The translations under genes were made by a program, and so were the position numbers. DNA of 64,000 bases. Source: Lunularia cruciata. Lineage: Eukaryota; Streptophyta; Marchantiopsida; Lunulariales; Lunulariaceae. Location: positions 19,746,744 to 19,810,743 of the forward strand of contig OX419759.1 in NCBI GenBank assembly GCA_948567375.1. Direction: 5' to 3'. Of this stretch, positions 36,395 to 48,484 are shown piece after piece (positions within the stretch are counted from its first letter, which is position 1; each line of letters begins with the position of its first letter). Under the pieces are notes generated by a model. It was not told the DNA's origin and searched no databases. It saw only the letters and a program-made list of their open reading frames with translations.

Positions 36395-37030
36395 TTGGAA
36401 CATTCCACCATGCCAGGAGATTACAACACTATAGAGCTAGATGAAGAAGAGAGTCAAGCACCACATTTAGAGAAGAATCCAAACTTGCACCCTAGAGATG
36501 ATAGTCCATTGGTAAATTCCACAAGCCCAAAGGATATCTCAGCTCAAGAAAGAGACAAAGGTGGAGAGCATGAAGGTGAGTCTTGCAAGAAAAGGAAAGT
36601 CTCAAAAGTGAATTTGAAGATATTATTTCTTATCACATCATATTCTAAAGATCTTGCTAAGTAGAGGAAATTTAGGAGTGAGATGTTGGAAGTCAGTAAG
36701 AATGTCAAACTAGTAGAAGCTCTCAAAGTGTCCAAGATCAAGAAGCATAGAGCTAAAGTGGAAGCAAAAAAGATGATCAAATTTGCAAAGATGGAGAAGC
36801 AAAGAGTTGAGTAGAAGCAAAAGATGGTTTAAAGCAAAAGAAAAACAAGCTAGAGAAAAAGTTGAGAGATTGTTCCTAGTTGAAAAACTGAGGTTCAAGG
36901 AGCAAAATTCCAAAGCAAAACAAATGGGATCTATGACTTTGGAATTAGCCAAGGCAAGCAAGACTCTAGAGGAGATAAAGAGGAAAATAAGTGATTATGT
37001 AGCGTTGAAAGTGGAGTCCTGGTCCTAGCA
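36395..37030 (+). pseudogene. Lysine-rich coiled-coil coding relic, unknown (gag-like?)
   Basis: An 89-codon frame (36395-36664; acidic, then KKRKVSKVNLK) and an 81-codon frame (36783-37028; KEKQAREKVERL) continue one another in another phase, with stops between. High Lys/Glu and leucine spacing suggest a coiled coil, as in some plant gag or non-autonomous element proteins. No diagnostic motif. Confidence 0.4.
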
Positions 37031-37039
37031 CACTGAATC

Positions 37040-37560
37040 TTGTGATCTAAATGTAGCAAATTATATCCCTGGTGGCTCTTCAAGTGATGAGATACCTTTG
37101 TGAATCTTGGTCAATAGGGACTTATAAAGGTAGGAGATCTCCTTTTGAATTTTTTTCATTTTCAATGGTGGTGGTTCTTTTTTCAAGTGAGGAGATCTTC
37201 TTGTGAGTTTTTGTCTTTCCTTTAATTTAAGAATTCAGTTTAGCCAAAGGTGTGGGAAAAGTGATGTAATTCAAGTGCCACAAGGTGGGATGGAGTGCCA
37301 AAAATTCCATAGGCTGGTATGCAAATGCCATAATTTAGTTCAGCTAGAGATGCTACAAGGTGATGCAATATAAGTGCCCCAAGGTGGAATGGGGTGTTGC
37401 AAATGCCACAAGAGGATGGTATGATACATGAGGCTCTAGGGCTAGGCACCCTAGGTGCTAGAGCTAGTGCCACAAGTGGGCCATGTAATCAAGTGTCACA
37501 ACAAAGCTCACAGGCAATGCGGCCAAGTGCAATATGCAATTGCCTTGTCATACCCAATTT
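37040..37560. repeat. Degenerate repeats with AAGTGCCACAAGGTGG-like units
   Basis: Between 37255 and 37520 variants of CAAGTGCCACAAGGTGGGAT and GGAATGGGGTG recur about every 55-60 bases (37270, 37330, 37372, 37400). No gene seen. Confidence 0.6.
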
Positions 37561-37562
37561 CC

Positions 37563-38640
37563 GCCAAGCCGGCCTATCTCTCACTCAAGATGAACCTCTG
37601 ATGGCTATTAGGATAGCTATAATACCAATAGCTAAACATAGTATCTAGAGGTGGAAATTGGCTTGATAACATTTAAAAGGATGTTATATGTGATGGACTA
37701 AGTAGATCAGATAGAGGTGTCACCAAAAGAGTATTTCCACTAATAGAACAAAAGATGAAAACACCCTAAAAAATTCTAATTTTGGAAGCCAAACCAAATG
37801 AATTAGGCCTCAAAAATGGAAATTTTTTTCCTCTATGGGAAGAAAATGCCATGCCTTCTCCTCCCATTTTTTGGTCTCATTGAGTGCTTTCCAATGGTAC
37901 CTCACCCATGCAATTTTGAGCTTGCTACAAGAAGCTTCCCTAAAGATTCCCTTTGGTCAAACTTGTTTTACCAATAGATAGGACAAGGACCAACATGTCA
38001 CCCATCCATTGAACTAATCTAAGGGTGGAGCTTGTTGATATATCACAAGTCCATGAATCTGATCCAAGGGTAGAGCTTCATTTGAGGGAGATCCTCTTTG
38101 CTATATAATAAAGACAAGGTGCTCCTTTGATACATCGGAGTATTGAGTGTTGAAGCTTTGTGTTTCCTTTTCTATGGTTCTCTTGGGGGTTCTCCTATCC
38201 TCAAAATATTACAATAGCACACCATGGACTAAGAACGTAAAAAATCAAAACTCCATCACACTCTCCCAAGGCTAAAACTCCAAGGCACCTCCAAGACTCA
38301 AGCCATTGCTCACAAAGAACTCAATGAGAGAGAGATATTTGCAAATGAAAGGATGATGAGTACCTCCTTGCCCTTTATTTATATACTTGTGAAATAGTTA
38401 CACACCAAAGTTACTAATTACTATAATAATTTAAATTAATGGGAAAATTTTTAAATAAAGTCAAAAGTCTAAGGGAATAATCCCCTAAGCATGTGATCTT
38501 ATCTTGACATAACTATTAAGTTAAGGATTTTTTCAAATGGGCTATTCTTAGATTATAGAAAAATCCAAACTAAAAAGGCTTGTAGATCCAAGAGTTCTCA
38601 ATTCTCTATTCAAAGACTAACACCTAAGAATAAGTTTAGG
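37563..38640 (-). mobile_element. Truncated family B LTR (minus), split by a family A solo LTR
   Basis: 37563-37617 and 38219-38640 together match the B LTR at 59293-59770 in the same (reverse) orientation: CTCTCACTCAAGATGAACCT, then CACACCATGGACTAAGAACG, then CATTTGCAAATAT-type and TTTATTTATATACTTGTG blocks. After about 38640 the match to the 5' part of the LTR is lost, so the copy is truncated. It is interrupted by the solo LTR 37618-38213. Confidence 0.85.
37618..38213 (+). mobile_element. Solo LTR, family A, with 5-bp target duplication
   Basis: It matches the family A LTR from TATAATACCAATAGC (TG to TA) to ...AATATTACA, with the TATATAATAA box at about 38102. ATAGC flanks it at 37613-37617 and 38214-38218, an exact target duplication, inside a broken family B LTR. 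Confidence 0.93.
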
Positions 38641-38644
38641 ATAA

Positions 38645-40075
38645 TATGATAAAGAATTATCCAACTCTGATGACAAGGAATTATCCAAATGCCAAATACC
38701 CAACCGAATCTTGAGATTCATAAACCTATCAAATAAAAGCATCAATTATCTACACGTTCCCTATCAAAATCATTTAACTTTTCTTCACTTTACATTTCTT
38801 TCTTCTCATTTTCTCCCCCTATCCTGCTTTCTCTTATAACAAATAGGCACTAATAAAATAATTGTATGTAATGGAGCTTTCTCAACAGCAGCTTATGACC
38901 ATGAACATCTCCTCTGTCCCACTAGATGCCGAGTGAAGCATCAAGTATCAAAATACACCACATATCTACACCATAGAATCTACACCACATCAAACCTACT
39001 ACGCCTTAATCCTCCACTTTTGCTACTATTACTAGCTATCCAGCCGTTGCTCTTGCATTCCACTCTACCACAAACCGATGCTCCTCTTTCCAACTGGAAT
39101 CTCACGCTCACTCACTCACCCATGTTGCTTCTAGTAGTAGTATAACTTTTGTTGAGTCATTTTTTCCTTTCCTATTGCTCCTCCTCCTGCTGATGGATCA
39201 AGATGTTTCTTATTCCAAATCCTCTTTTTTGTGATCACTGTCTTTGTCCGCTCCCTATTATTGTATGGTTATGTAACATAAGATCGAGACCAATATCAAT
39301 CATACCAAATATTATGGGAAAGTTTAGTACCAAAAAGGAGAGTGTGAATAGGACTTGGAATGTAATAGTCACTCATGGAACTGATTTTAGGCCAGGAATT
39401 TACAGATAAGTCATCTCTACCTAATCATCCATACTTCTTTGCCACAATGCATTCAACATTGTACAATTTATCTATTACAAATACATAGCAAAGTTTCCAT
39501 GTTGACATGGTTGGACCAGTCCAAATAATCCCTTCAAGCATACCACTTTATCTGTGAATTCCTCACACAAAAACCACTCAAAATAGCATACTAAACAGCT
39601 GCATATATAGAATAGCAAAAAGTTCCCATTCCTCAACCTTTAGATTACATGTACATAATATCCAGGAATCTGTGGGACTCCACATCATTTAGTAAAAATC
39701 TATCATGTGCTGAAAATCTGTATATACAAAACCTGGTCAGATATGTCAAATAGAATGCTTGAATGAGACATCAGAAGAGGTGATTGAGCAGACATGGTTA
39801 CTATATCCCACCTTCACCATCATATGCAATATGTACAAATGATAAGAGCCACTCACTATGTAGGTAATAACTCCTCAAGTCATAGTGGTAGGGTGAATGG
39901 TACCCACCACCATAGTATGGGGCTGAACAATATCCTCTATATCCATATCATCCTGGTGGAAGCCGCTCTATTCTAACATGCTCTGGAGCTACATCAATGC
40001 ACCAAATGATATGTCTACAAATCAACACTAGATTATATCTCCACATGAGTTCCCCCTCTCTATCATCCATAAGAG
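38645..40075. other. Intergenic, no gene recognised
   Basis: AT-rich. Short frames only (for example 38933-39145, 70 codons, Leu-rich, no domain). Confidence 0.5.
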
Positions 40076-40079
40076 GATC

Positions 40080-42170
40080 CTAAAAGGCTATTTCTAAACC
40101 CTCATATGGGTCTATGTTGTAATCCCTAACACAACCTAAAGTCCACTCCAAAGCAAATCCAATGTAAGCACTAAATCTATACAAGGGATCAAAACTCAAA
40201 GAAGAGGAGAAATATTTTGCACTCATGTGACAAGGTGTAAAAGCTGGAGGATGGATAGCACTATGGGGATGATTCCTACAATATGGAAGTAATGCATTAT
40301 CAACTATCAATATCAACTATCAACTATCTTGGAGTGAGAGACCTAAAGCTATAAATCCACTATAAGGCCTATGTATGAAATCTCTCTAACTATATGTATA
40401 CCATCTAGATCATCAAGCACTCCCATGAGATGCTCCCTTGTGTGTACTCATTTTGGTAGGAATTCCTTATCCCACATGTCTTTGAGGAGATAAGAGCAAT
40501 CTGCCCTCATATTATTTGTCCAAATGAGGACCTCAAACCATGATATACAAGACTCTATAAACCCTCTAACTCCTTGTTTTTGTACATAGTTAAAAGTAAT
40601 CTTAGCTCTATAATGTACCCATCCATTCTGACTAACCAAGTCTAACCATTGGGAGCAACAAATGACTACTATTCCATCTAATATCTACCAGAAAACCAAT
40701 ATTTAGAATTAGAATCTTACTGTGCTTCTCATGTCAATAAATAATACAAGGAATGAACTCTCTAATGAAGCTAACTCTATCTCAACATTCTAAGTCTAGA
40801 GAGCTCACCAGCTACTACCTTGCACCTCTCCTCAAGGTCCTCAATCTCATGCTAGATATGCCCAAAATTGGGTTCAAGTGCAAGAGCATCTCCAACCATG
40901 GATCTCCAAGCAACAATATCCCCATTGAGTGTCAACAATTGGGGCTCTCCTTAGGCACTCCAATTAGATGAGGTTAGTATGTGTCTCTAATGAATGTGTC
41001 TCCCACTTAATAGGAGACAACATAATTATCTATAGTCTAAGATGCTTGAGTAACCCTCCATATGTTGTGAGTCTTAGTCTCCTCATGCATCTCTTTATAG
41101 TTTGAGATCCCAGAGTGACTGTCCCTATAATATCAATATGAGTCTCCTCATGCACTTGAAGATCAATAAGTTTTCTCTTCATATCATCATAAGACTCATC
41201 AGTCTGAGTTCTCCTATGCACCTAAAGATCAACAAGTTCTCTCTTCATATCATCATAAGACTCATCACTTTGAGTCTTCTCATGCACTTGAAGATCAACA
41301 AGTTCTCTCCTCATTTAGTCAAAAGACTCATCTAGAGCAATCCTCACCTGATCTAGAGTATCTTGGGTTTGGGCTTATTCAGCCTGGATCCTCTCTAACT
41401 ATTCCCTTGCAACACTAAATGTGCACTCATGCATCTCTTATTACATTGCCCATCGCTCAACTATCATTTGGCTTTGAGCCAACTTCATCTCAAGGAGAAA
41501 CAACCTCATGGTAGTTGTAATCTCTGCATGGACCAAGATCAAGAAGTCATCTTCCCTTTGTGACATGATCTACTTGCTCTCAAGAACAACGTACTCTCTC
41601 TTTGCAATGTCAAACTTTCTCTCAAGAACAAGCAATTCTCAAAACCTAAGGTTAGCTTCTTACCCTCTTGCCTAAACAAGCCTCTCTCTTTGCTCTCTCT
41701 CTCTTGAACAAGGTCTAATGTCTCTCAAGGAGAAGTGCTCTCTCTCTCTCTATAATGTCAGTCTCTCTTGTACATTGAGCCATAACACTATCTATATGGT
41801 AAAATCTCCTAACTCTCACCCTTTCAAGAATCTTTCCTAACTCTTCATCTACAGAGACCCTATGATCCAACTTTGCATCTACTTCAAGTGTGCCTTGGGT
41901 ACTCATATGAGCCTTTGCATCTAAGTGCTCTACTTTGGTGTGAACATTATGTGCTTTATGACCTACAAGTATAAATTTAGATCAAACAATTAATAAGAGA
42001 AAAGAAAAATCTATACCAACCTTATGTGAGTGAATACAAGCTTCATACAATATATTGTAAACTTGTAAAAGAACTTCAAACTTTCTTATCCTGAAGTTGA
42101 ACTTTTGCTCAACTTGACTAAAACTTTACTACTCTCACTCACCATATTTATCCTCATCCTCATTAACATC
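40080..42170 (-). pseudogene. Decayed coding region of unknown family with 22-residue repeats
   Basis: On -, fragments read in sequence from right to left. 41906-41715 is charged (MSTQGTLEVDAKLDHR, ERERALLLERH). Then come three 22-residue repeats, DESYDDMKRELVDLQVHEK-like (41337-41140). Next is 40639-40448 with QNGWVHYRAKITFNYVQKQG and SCISWFEVLIWTN, then 40316-40080 with LYRFSAYIGFALEWTLG. The charged part looks like a coiled coil followed by a folded domain. Stops and frameshifts are frequent. It may be the gag or accessory ORF of a repeat element; I do not recognise the family. Confidence 0.5.
41140..41337. repeat. 66-bp tandem repeat, 3 units
   Basis: Units start at 41140, 41206 and 41272 (GAGTCTCCTCATGCACTTGA or a near variant). 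The period is exactly 66, a multiple of three, and on - it encodes the same 22 residues, showing the array grew while or because the frame was coding. Confidence 0.93.
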
Positions 42171-42559
42171 ATGGACTAAAATCTCCTCCTCCTTGGCCGT
42201 TGTCATGTTGTGGTTTGCATAGGCCGTAAAAAAGTGACTTATCATAGTTTATCTCCACGTTAGTGGGGTAGGTTTTATGGTAGATCCAACGGATGAGATG
42301 TTGCCATGTGAGCCATCTATGTACATGTATGTGATTGGCCACGTGGGTTACAATCTTATCATGTTTGAGGGCTCTAATGAATAAAGATGAGGGCAAGTGG
42401 AGAGACGGGTGTGTTTTAGTTTGGAGAGTATCGAGGGGAGAAGGACGTTGGGAGTGAGAGTTGTAGCAGAGAGCAAGTGTTAGAGCATCGGAGGAAGCAT
42501 TCAAGCATGAGATGACCCATGCTCCCAATCTGCCACTCCCAAATCCTTTTCTCATCAGG

Positions 42560-42730
42560 CTTCAAATTTTACACCGGGACGACTTACGGGATTGGTTGGT
42601 AGTACGTTTCGGTGTGGTGTTTGTGGAGTTGGTGATGGGAAACCCAAATCCTATCATCCTTCCGGTGCTTAATTATGAAAATTTCTGGGGCTTGACAGTA
42701 TATGTCCTTTTATGGTTTGGGAATGCCTAA
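42560..42730 (+). pseudogene. Fragment similar to the family A gag-region (8.1 kb)
   Basis: A stretch encoding FVELVMGNPNPIILPVLNYE and WGLTVYVLLWF parallels NIVMNLPNPMILPMMIYNRG and WDLTIDIFYDA at 8.1-8.2 kb. It is short and isolated; LTRs were not seen beside it. Confidence 0.5.
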
Positions 42731-42734
42731 ATTT

Positions 42735-45110
42735 CTGCTCATAAGCTTCAAGGTGGAGTTGTGGGGTCCATTTGTCAAAAAGTAAAAAGACTAAAGGACA
42801 AATGTGCAAGAGCTTGGGCCCCAAGAGGGAAGTCAGGAGTTTTTTGTCCATCATGGGAGTTTGGGGAGGCCATTTGGGAGAACGAAGGACATGGCTGGAA
42901 AGAAGATATGATAGGGTACAATTTGGAGATAGAAATCACACAATTTGAGCTAAGTATGAGAGAGATATGATCAATTGAGTCAAGGGGGGTTAAATTCATA
43001 CCTAGGAACACAAAGAAGTCAATTGAAGGAGCTTCTTGAGACATTTTCACTATTTGTCAGTGGGATTGGAGAGTAGACAAAGTGCTTATGGTACTGAGTG
43101 CAATAAATTCCAGTTTTGGGTCAATCTCAAATCAGATCCAATTGATTGAATTTGAAGCTTATGGGATGTAAGGTGTTGAAGAAGAGCTAATGATCAGGTT
43201 TGGAGTTTTGGTCACTCCCCAAGCTGTGGGTTGAATTTCCTTATGAAAATTTCCAGAATTGTTTTTGGTTATAATGTGCACCTTTTTGTGAGGGTTTCAT
43301 ATGAATTCTTTAGATCAAGAATTCAGAGTCTTGGATCAAGTATACATGGGTCTGCATAGCTCACAAGTTAGTCCATCTCAAGAATTGATCCATATCTAGG
43401 TACTGGGGTTGGATTAGGGCATCAAACTTTGCAGAGTACTAAACAAGAGCACAAACAACTCTTGTGAAAAATTTTGTTGGCTTTGAACTCATAGAAATTG
43501 GGATCTGATGCAACAAATTTTGCTGAAAAGACTGTCATAATCTTGGAGAAGCATTTCTTTCTTTAATCCTAATTGAGTGTCAATTCTCTCACTTTGTGAC
43601 TATGATTGAGAGTGAATATTTCCAGAGTGGTTTTTGAGGATCAAGTGTACATCTGGTTTAGAAATCAGGGGAAATTTGGCAAGAAGCAAGGGCAAAAACC
43701 CTAAAATAGGGATTTCAAAATTAGGGTGAAAGTTGTGAAACATCTTGCCAACTTTGGGAGCTTGTCAAGGGAGCAGTAGTGATTGGATTGAGGCCTATTT
43801 TATCTCGCTGGAAAGCTTATCTCATAGGCTTTCCATCGCATGTAAGAACTTTTGAATCCAAGCTACATAGAAAACGTTATGGCTATATGAGCTGTGCAGA
43901 GTTTTCCCCATCAAGAATACATAGGAATTCTCCACTTGGAGTAGAAAATTGTTGAGATCTGAAGTTCAGATTGGAGGAGGCCTGGAGTACAAGTTAAAAT
44001 GAGCTTGATGACAGAGCAAGAAGGCTTTGAAGCTCTTTTCCGACAAAAAGCACAAAGAGTTGTTGTCATATTCTTGTGATTGGATCCTCTCTGTGCTTGT
44101 TTGCATGTTTGTACACCCAATGGGTTTTGATTGGTGTGCGGGCATTGCGCTTAGGTTATTTCCTTCTAGGAGTTTTGTGTATTTCACCTTGTTAATGCTG
44201 GAAATGATGACCAGCAGACCAAGAGTGCGTGTTTTGATGACAGGTGAGGTTGCTTGTTGCCTGTCGCTACCCTTCCCAATATCAAAAATACTAATTACAA
44301 GAGAGAGGAGGGTTCCGATGGTTAGGTAACACATGCGTTCAGACAATTAATTATGGGTCTACCTACATCCTCTGATCAGTAGACTCCACAGCTAGGCACC
44401 ATGTGTGTTCCCAGAGAGAGAAAGGAAAAGTACGACACCGTGCTCTCATATGTCATATCATCCTCACCAAGGAAACCCTTGTCCCAAAAATGGTGGGTGA
44501 GAATCTGCCCTACAAATGTCATCTTGAATTGATTCACATTTGGATGATGCAATTACATGCGTAAAACCACCAACTTTATCTCTAGATGAGATAGCATCAA
44601 CTCTGCCCAATCATAATTCTCTATAGGGTCTTGTGCATCTCGGTCTTCATGTTGAATTTAACATCCCCATGCACCTGTTGTGGCCTCTTGGAAGGAGCAA
44701 AGACTATACATAACATTTGGAAAAGTGGTCTCTATGCTATGTATGTGCATTGCATTGCAAGATAATTTCTAACTATGTGACCCCTCATAGGCAATCAATC
44801 CTTGACTAAAGCATGAGGCATGCTTTAGTTGAGGATTCCCAAGCTTCCTACCTGCAATAAAAATTGCCTCCTTAATGATGCTAGTACATATAATAAAAAT
44901 TCTTCCACCAACCTTCCTGGTGTGTGTACCTTTGTCCCATGTGCTCACAAATTTGGTACACATAGGAACCTAATTGGCACATAACCGCATACAATCTCAA
45001 TCAAAATCATAAAAACTGCTAAATTTTTTAGTACAAGTGATTTTTATGGTTTCTCAATGTGCAATAGCCCTATTGTTGATAGTTTTCCAGCAATCATTCA
45101 CAACCAATAT
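42735..45110. other. Intergenic, no gene recognised
   Basis: It contains GAGAATCTGCCCTACAAATG at about 44490, a possible end of the dispersed repeat seen at 6.24 and 17.58 kb. The overlapping frames at 43966-44346 (-) and 44027-44329 (+) have no domain. Confidence 0.5.
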
Positions 45111-45111
45111 G

Positions 45112-46037
45112 TTTACACCTTTTATTTTTGGACTGCTCATTGAGATAATTGTGATATATGGAGTTCAGAAATGGAAGTATTGTCAAGGGATTGAAGATAT
45201 GCTAGATCTACTCGTTGGGGTATCTCGATCCCATGCCAACAATTTTGTTGGTGACAATGGTTGTTGGTTTACATGGGCTGGCAAAGTAAGGGCCAATTGT
45301 AAAGCAAAAGGTAGCTATTGAAGAGATGGCAAGATGGACCTATTATGTTTTGATAAAATATGAACTCTTACTCTGAAATTTTTTCATTATGTGTAAGAGT
45401 ATTATCAAAGCTTTGTCTACCTTTGTAGACAAGGAGCTTATCCTTCTTACTACGGCCTATGTGTCTCATGTGGAGAACCAGTTTAGTTGCTTGGTGCTTT
45501 GTGGAATAGGATCACTACTTTATTATCTTGCTAGCACTATGAACATTATCATGCACACTTTCCTCAAATATTGAAGTATGATTTGTCACAAATATGCTAG
45601 GTGATCCTAAGGAGGCTCATGATGGGATCAAAGAATTTTACTTTTTGCCTTTCAATCCTACATATAAGCAAATGGCCTTGAAATATATTACTCCAAGAAT
45701 GCACACTACACATAGTTCATGAACCTCAATTATTTCTGTAACTCAATAGGATGTTCTGAAAGGCACAAAGGAAAGTGAAGGTGGATCATGGGAGTTATTG
45801 GGCTTGGACCATCTACTTGATCCTCCTTGACATGATATTGTGGACATACTTAGGACTGCTTTAGAACGTGTCAAATTAATCACAAGAGATCAACTAGTCA
45901 TTACAAAAGAAATTGGAAGAAAGCTTGGAATGTGCACCATCATTTATCCATCCTTTATACTCTTCAATAAAGGGCAAGAGGCACTTCCAGATAAAATGGA
46001 TGATAGGAACTTGTTGAAATTGCTGATATTTTTGCAG
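45112..46037 (+). pseudogene. Plasma-membrane H+-ATPase (P3A-type) pseudogene fragment
   Basis: In the order of the enzyme: a membrane helix FGLLIEIIVIYGVQKWKYCQ (45121-45186); in the next frame MPTILLVTMVVGLHGLAK (about 45223-45276), the M4 helix region; VAIEEMA; then the phosphorylation site, CFDKI*TLTL at 45346-45375, where DKTGT has become DKI-stop-T (Asp codon 45352-45354). YVSHVENQ (about 45446) corresponds to the RASRVENQ block. Next [20 protein letters not shown] (45592-45650), matching the MLADPKEAR.GI.E..FLPFNP segment of the nucleotide-binding region, then HDIVDILRTALE and LITRDQLVITKEIGRKLGM (45834-45930), where the conserved TGDQ is TRDQ. It ends ADIFAG at 46037 before GTAAGG, which looks like an original splice donor. 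Upstream membrane helices and the later GDGVNDAP hinge are missing. The native enzyme pumps protons across the plasma membrane; this copy is dead. Confidence 0.9.
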
Positions 46038-46039
46038 GT

Positions 46040-47515
46040 AAGGTCTGCTTGTCTTTCTTGAGATATCTATGCAAATAAGGATATATGCAAAAGATAGTAT
46101 TGCCTTTGTAGCTATTTACTTGACAATGATGGACTGATATATCTGCAATATGGAATTGAAGGCTTAAAGAACACTTCAATCAACGTTGAATAAGAGCAGT
46201 TCTTGAGATTAGTTACAATACCATCTAAACTTTTGTTAGATAATAATATCTAAACTCCCAATATATGTTTGGTGAATGTGGTTGTATCCCTGATCCCATA
46301 TGTTTGGTTGTATTCCTGATCCTTCATGTATGTAGAGCTGTACCTAAACTATATCAAAGTGCTATGTATAGTATAAATTAACCTTGACCCAAATCTATTG
46401 ACATAAGATTTTACCTATAACCACTTCTCAATTGGAAAATGCAAAAGATTAAGGAACAATCATCATTATTTGTATAACATATTGTAGAGCATTCAACATT
46501 TTGTTGGGAATATCAACAGATATGATATACATATGAAAGGCAAACAAAAATGGAAGAATAGAAATCAATAGAAAATGAAATTGAAGTGTAAACTCACTTT
46601 TGGGTGGGTATTGCATCCCAATTACAATCTTCAAGCCAAGGAAATCCAGATCTGATTCTTGGATTGCTTCTATTGCATCTCAAATTTGGGTTTTATCCAA
46701 CAAACCCCACTTGATAAATCTCTTGCAATCTACAATTCTCTGAAATTTAATTAACCAAGGTCCTTCCTCAAGACTCTCCATATTTTCCTCATTGGACCCT
46801 CACATACCTCCTATTTTGGGAAAGTGACTTGTTTTTGGAAATATTTTAATCTAGCCCCTACATACTTTTTATTTCTAGTAAATTCCTTGATTGGGCCCTT
46901 GTGATCCTTCATTCTATGTAAAGTACCTTTTTCTATAATATCTTGATCAGCCCTTGTGCACCTATTGTTCCAAGGAATAATTTGATCAGGTCCTCGAGTT
47001 GCTTCTTCTTCTAGAAAATTCTGTTTTAATACCTTCATTGGACCCCTGGTCACCATTTTTAGGAGATACCTTCATCAATCAGTTTTCTTCCTTCTATTTT
47101 TGGCAAAAACTTTGCTTTTAGAAATACCTTAATTAGCTCCTTGCATCCCTTTGGTTTCCAATGAATACCTTGATTTGACCCTTACATTCTATTGTTCAAG
47201 CTTTGCATAACCTCTATAGTAAGTTGAAAACTGCATAATCAAAATCTTACAAATACCCTCATCTTTACTCACTAATACCATCAACTTTACCTTTTGACTG
47301 TTGTATGTCTCCCAACTCAAATCTGAACAGATACACCCAACTCTCTTTGCACACACTCTTCATGTTCTCATCTCAGCACAAATTTTGTATATACTAAACA
47401 CCCAACCATACATGAAGTCCTTGTATGCATGTCTTGGACACCAAAAACAACAAAAAATCCTTGTAGAGAATCATCAAACACCCAAACCTACACAAACCAG
47501 TGGATATTCTCTATA
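46040..47515. other. Intergenic, no gene recognised
   Basis: Searched for the next H+-ATPase exon (VFPEHKYEIV, GDGVNDAP) and did not find it. The stretch at 46790-47200 carries loosely repeated TTTTGGAAATACCTTAATT / CCTTGATTGGGCCCTT units. Confidence 0.5.
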
Positions 47516-47945
47516 TTATGCACCTAAGTAACATTGCACCTAGCATACCATGCATGAGTTCTTGCTTATCCTCTACACTCTACACTAAAATGAATAACAG
47601 TGCACCTAGAGTGTCTAACTAGGCATGTCATGCACAATGTACAAACTTCCAAATAACATTGCACCTAGCATATCCAACCATGCATACCATGCACAAACTC
47701 CTACATATCCTCTATACTCTTTACCAATAACATTGCACCTATAGTGTCTTATGAGGCATGCCATGCACAAACTCGTCATTATCCTCTATACTATGCACCT
47801 AAATAACATTGCACCTAGAGCTTGAATAACATTGCATCTAGAGTGTCTAATGCATATCCTCTACATTATGCACCTAAATAACATTGCACCTAAAGCCTGA
47901 ATAAAATGACATCTAGAGTGTCTAATGAGCAATGCTATGCATAAA
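47516..47945. repeat. Degenerate tandem repeat, AATAACATTGCACCTAGAG core
   Basis: The core AATAACATTGCACCTA recurs at about 47528, 47594, 47652, 47728, 47803, 47827 and 47877, alternating with CATGCCATGCACAAACTC and TATCCTCTATACTATGCACC. Unit length varies from about 25 to 75 bp. Confidence 0.88.
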
Positions 47946-47989
47946 ACATTATTGGAAGCAAGAAAAAGTAAAAATTTTATCCTTACCAA

Positions 47990-48480
47990 CTATACAATGA
48001 CCTCCCAAGTCCTTGATTTAATTCCAAACATCTCTCCATTACACTCCTTCTCAAGTAATATCTCTCTTGGTGCTCAATAGTGTAGCCATCTTGGACTTCA
48101 TCCCCAAATAAATCAACTTCCTCTAATTCCTATGCATTGGATCTACTTATCAATAAATTATGTAGAATAATGCAAATGCTGATCCATTTCATGAGATAAA
48201 CATTTCTAGACTTGTTGTCTAACTGCACTCTAACCTTTTTTAAGGAATACCATCTAGCCTTCAAAACTCCTATGCAATGCTCATTCACTACTCAGGTGTG
48301 CACAACATATTTGTTGAAGTCATGTTTGTCCATGGTGCATGCAATTTTGAGGGATTGCACCAAATGGCACATAAGTGTGTACATGGAATCCCCAAAAAAG
48401 TATTGGTTGTTGTCAAAGTAGTTTCCTACATGTCTTTGATTCAAATCTGACTATAATGGATATTTTTGCAAACAAACCAT
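47990..48480 (-). pseudogene. PIF/Harbinger-type transposase relic (DDE_4)
   Basis: On -, from 48417 leftwards: FDNNQYFFGDSMYTLM (the GDSAYPL-type motif carrying the second catalytic Asp), FNKYVVHT, a stop, then NEHCIGVLKARWYSLKKV (the E..IG.LK.R motif, with the catalytic Glu kept) and WISICIILHNLLI (the AC.ILHN motif). A charged tail ELEEVDLFGDEVQDG ends near 48050. Several in-frame stops; the N-terminal half is missing or unrecognisable. Harbinger transposases act with a Myb-like partner protein; none was found here. Confidence 0.87.
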
Positions 48481-48484
48481 ATCA

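Noticed and set aside
42169-42555. 128-codon minus-strand frame
   Set aside because: No recognisable domain and atypical composition; overlaps a plus-strand stretch related to the family A gag region.
45037-45111. Extension of the H+-ATPase relic to the frame start at 45037
   Set aside because: Residues before FIFGLLIEIIVIY do not match the expected helix, so the relic was started at about 45112.
47516-47945. Possible CRISPR array
   Set aside because: Repeats are degenerate with irregular spacing and the genome is that of a plant.
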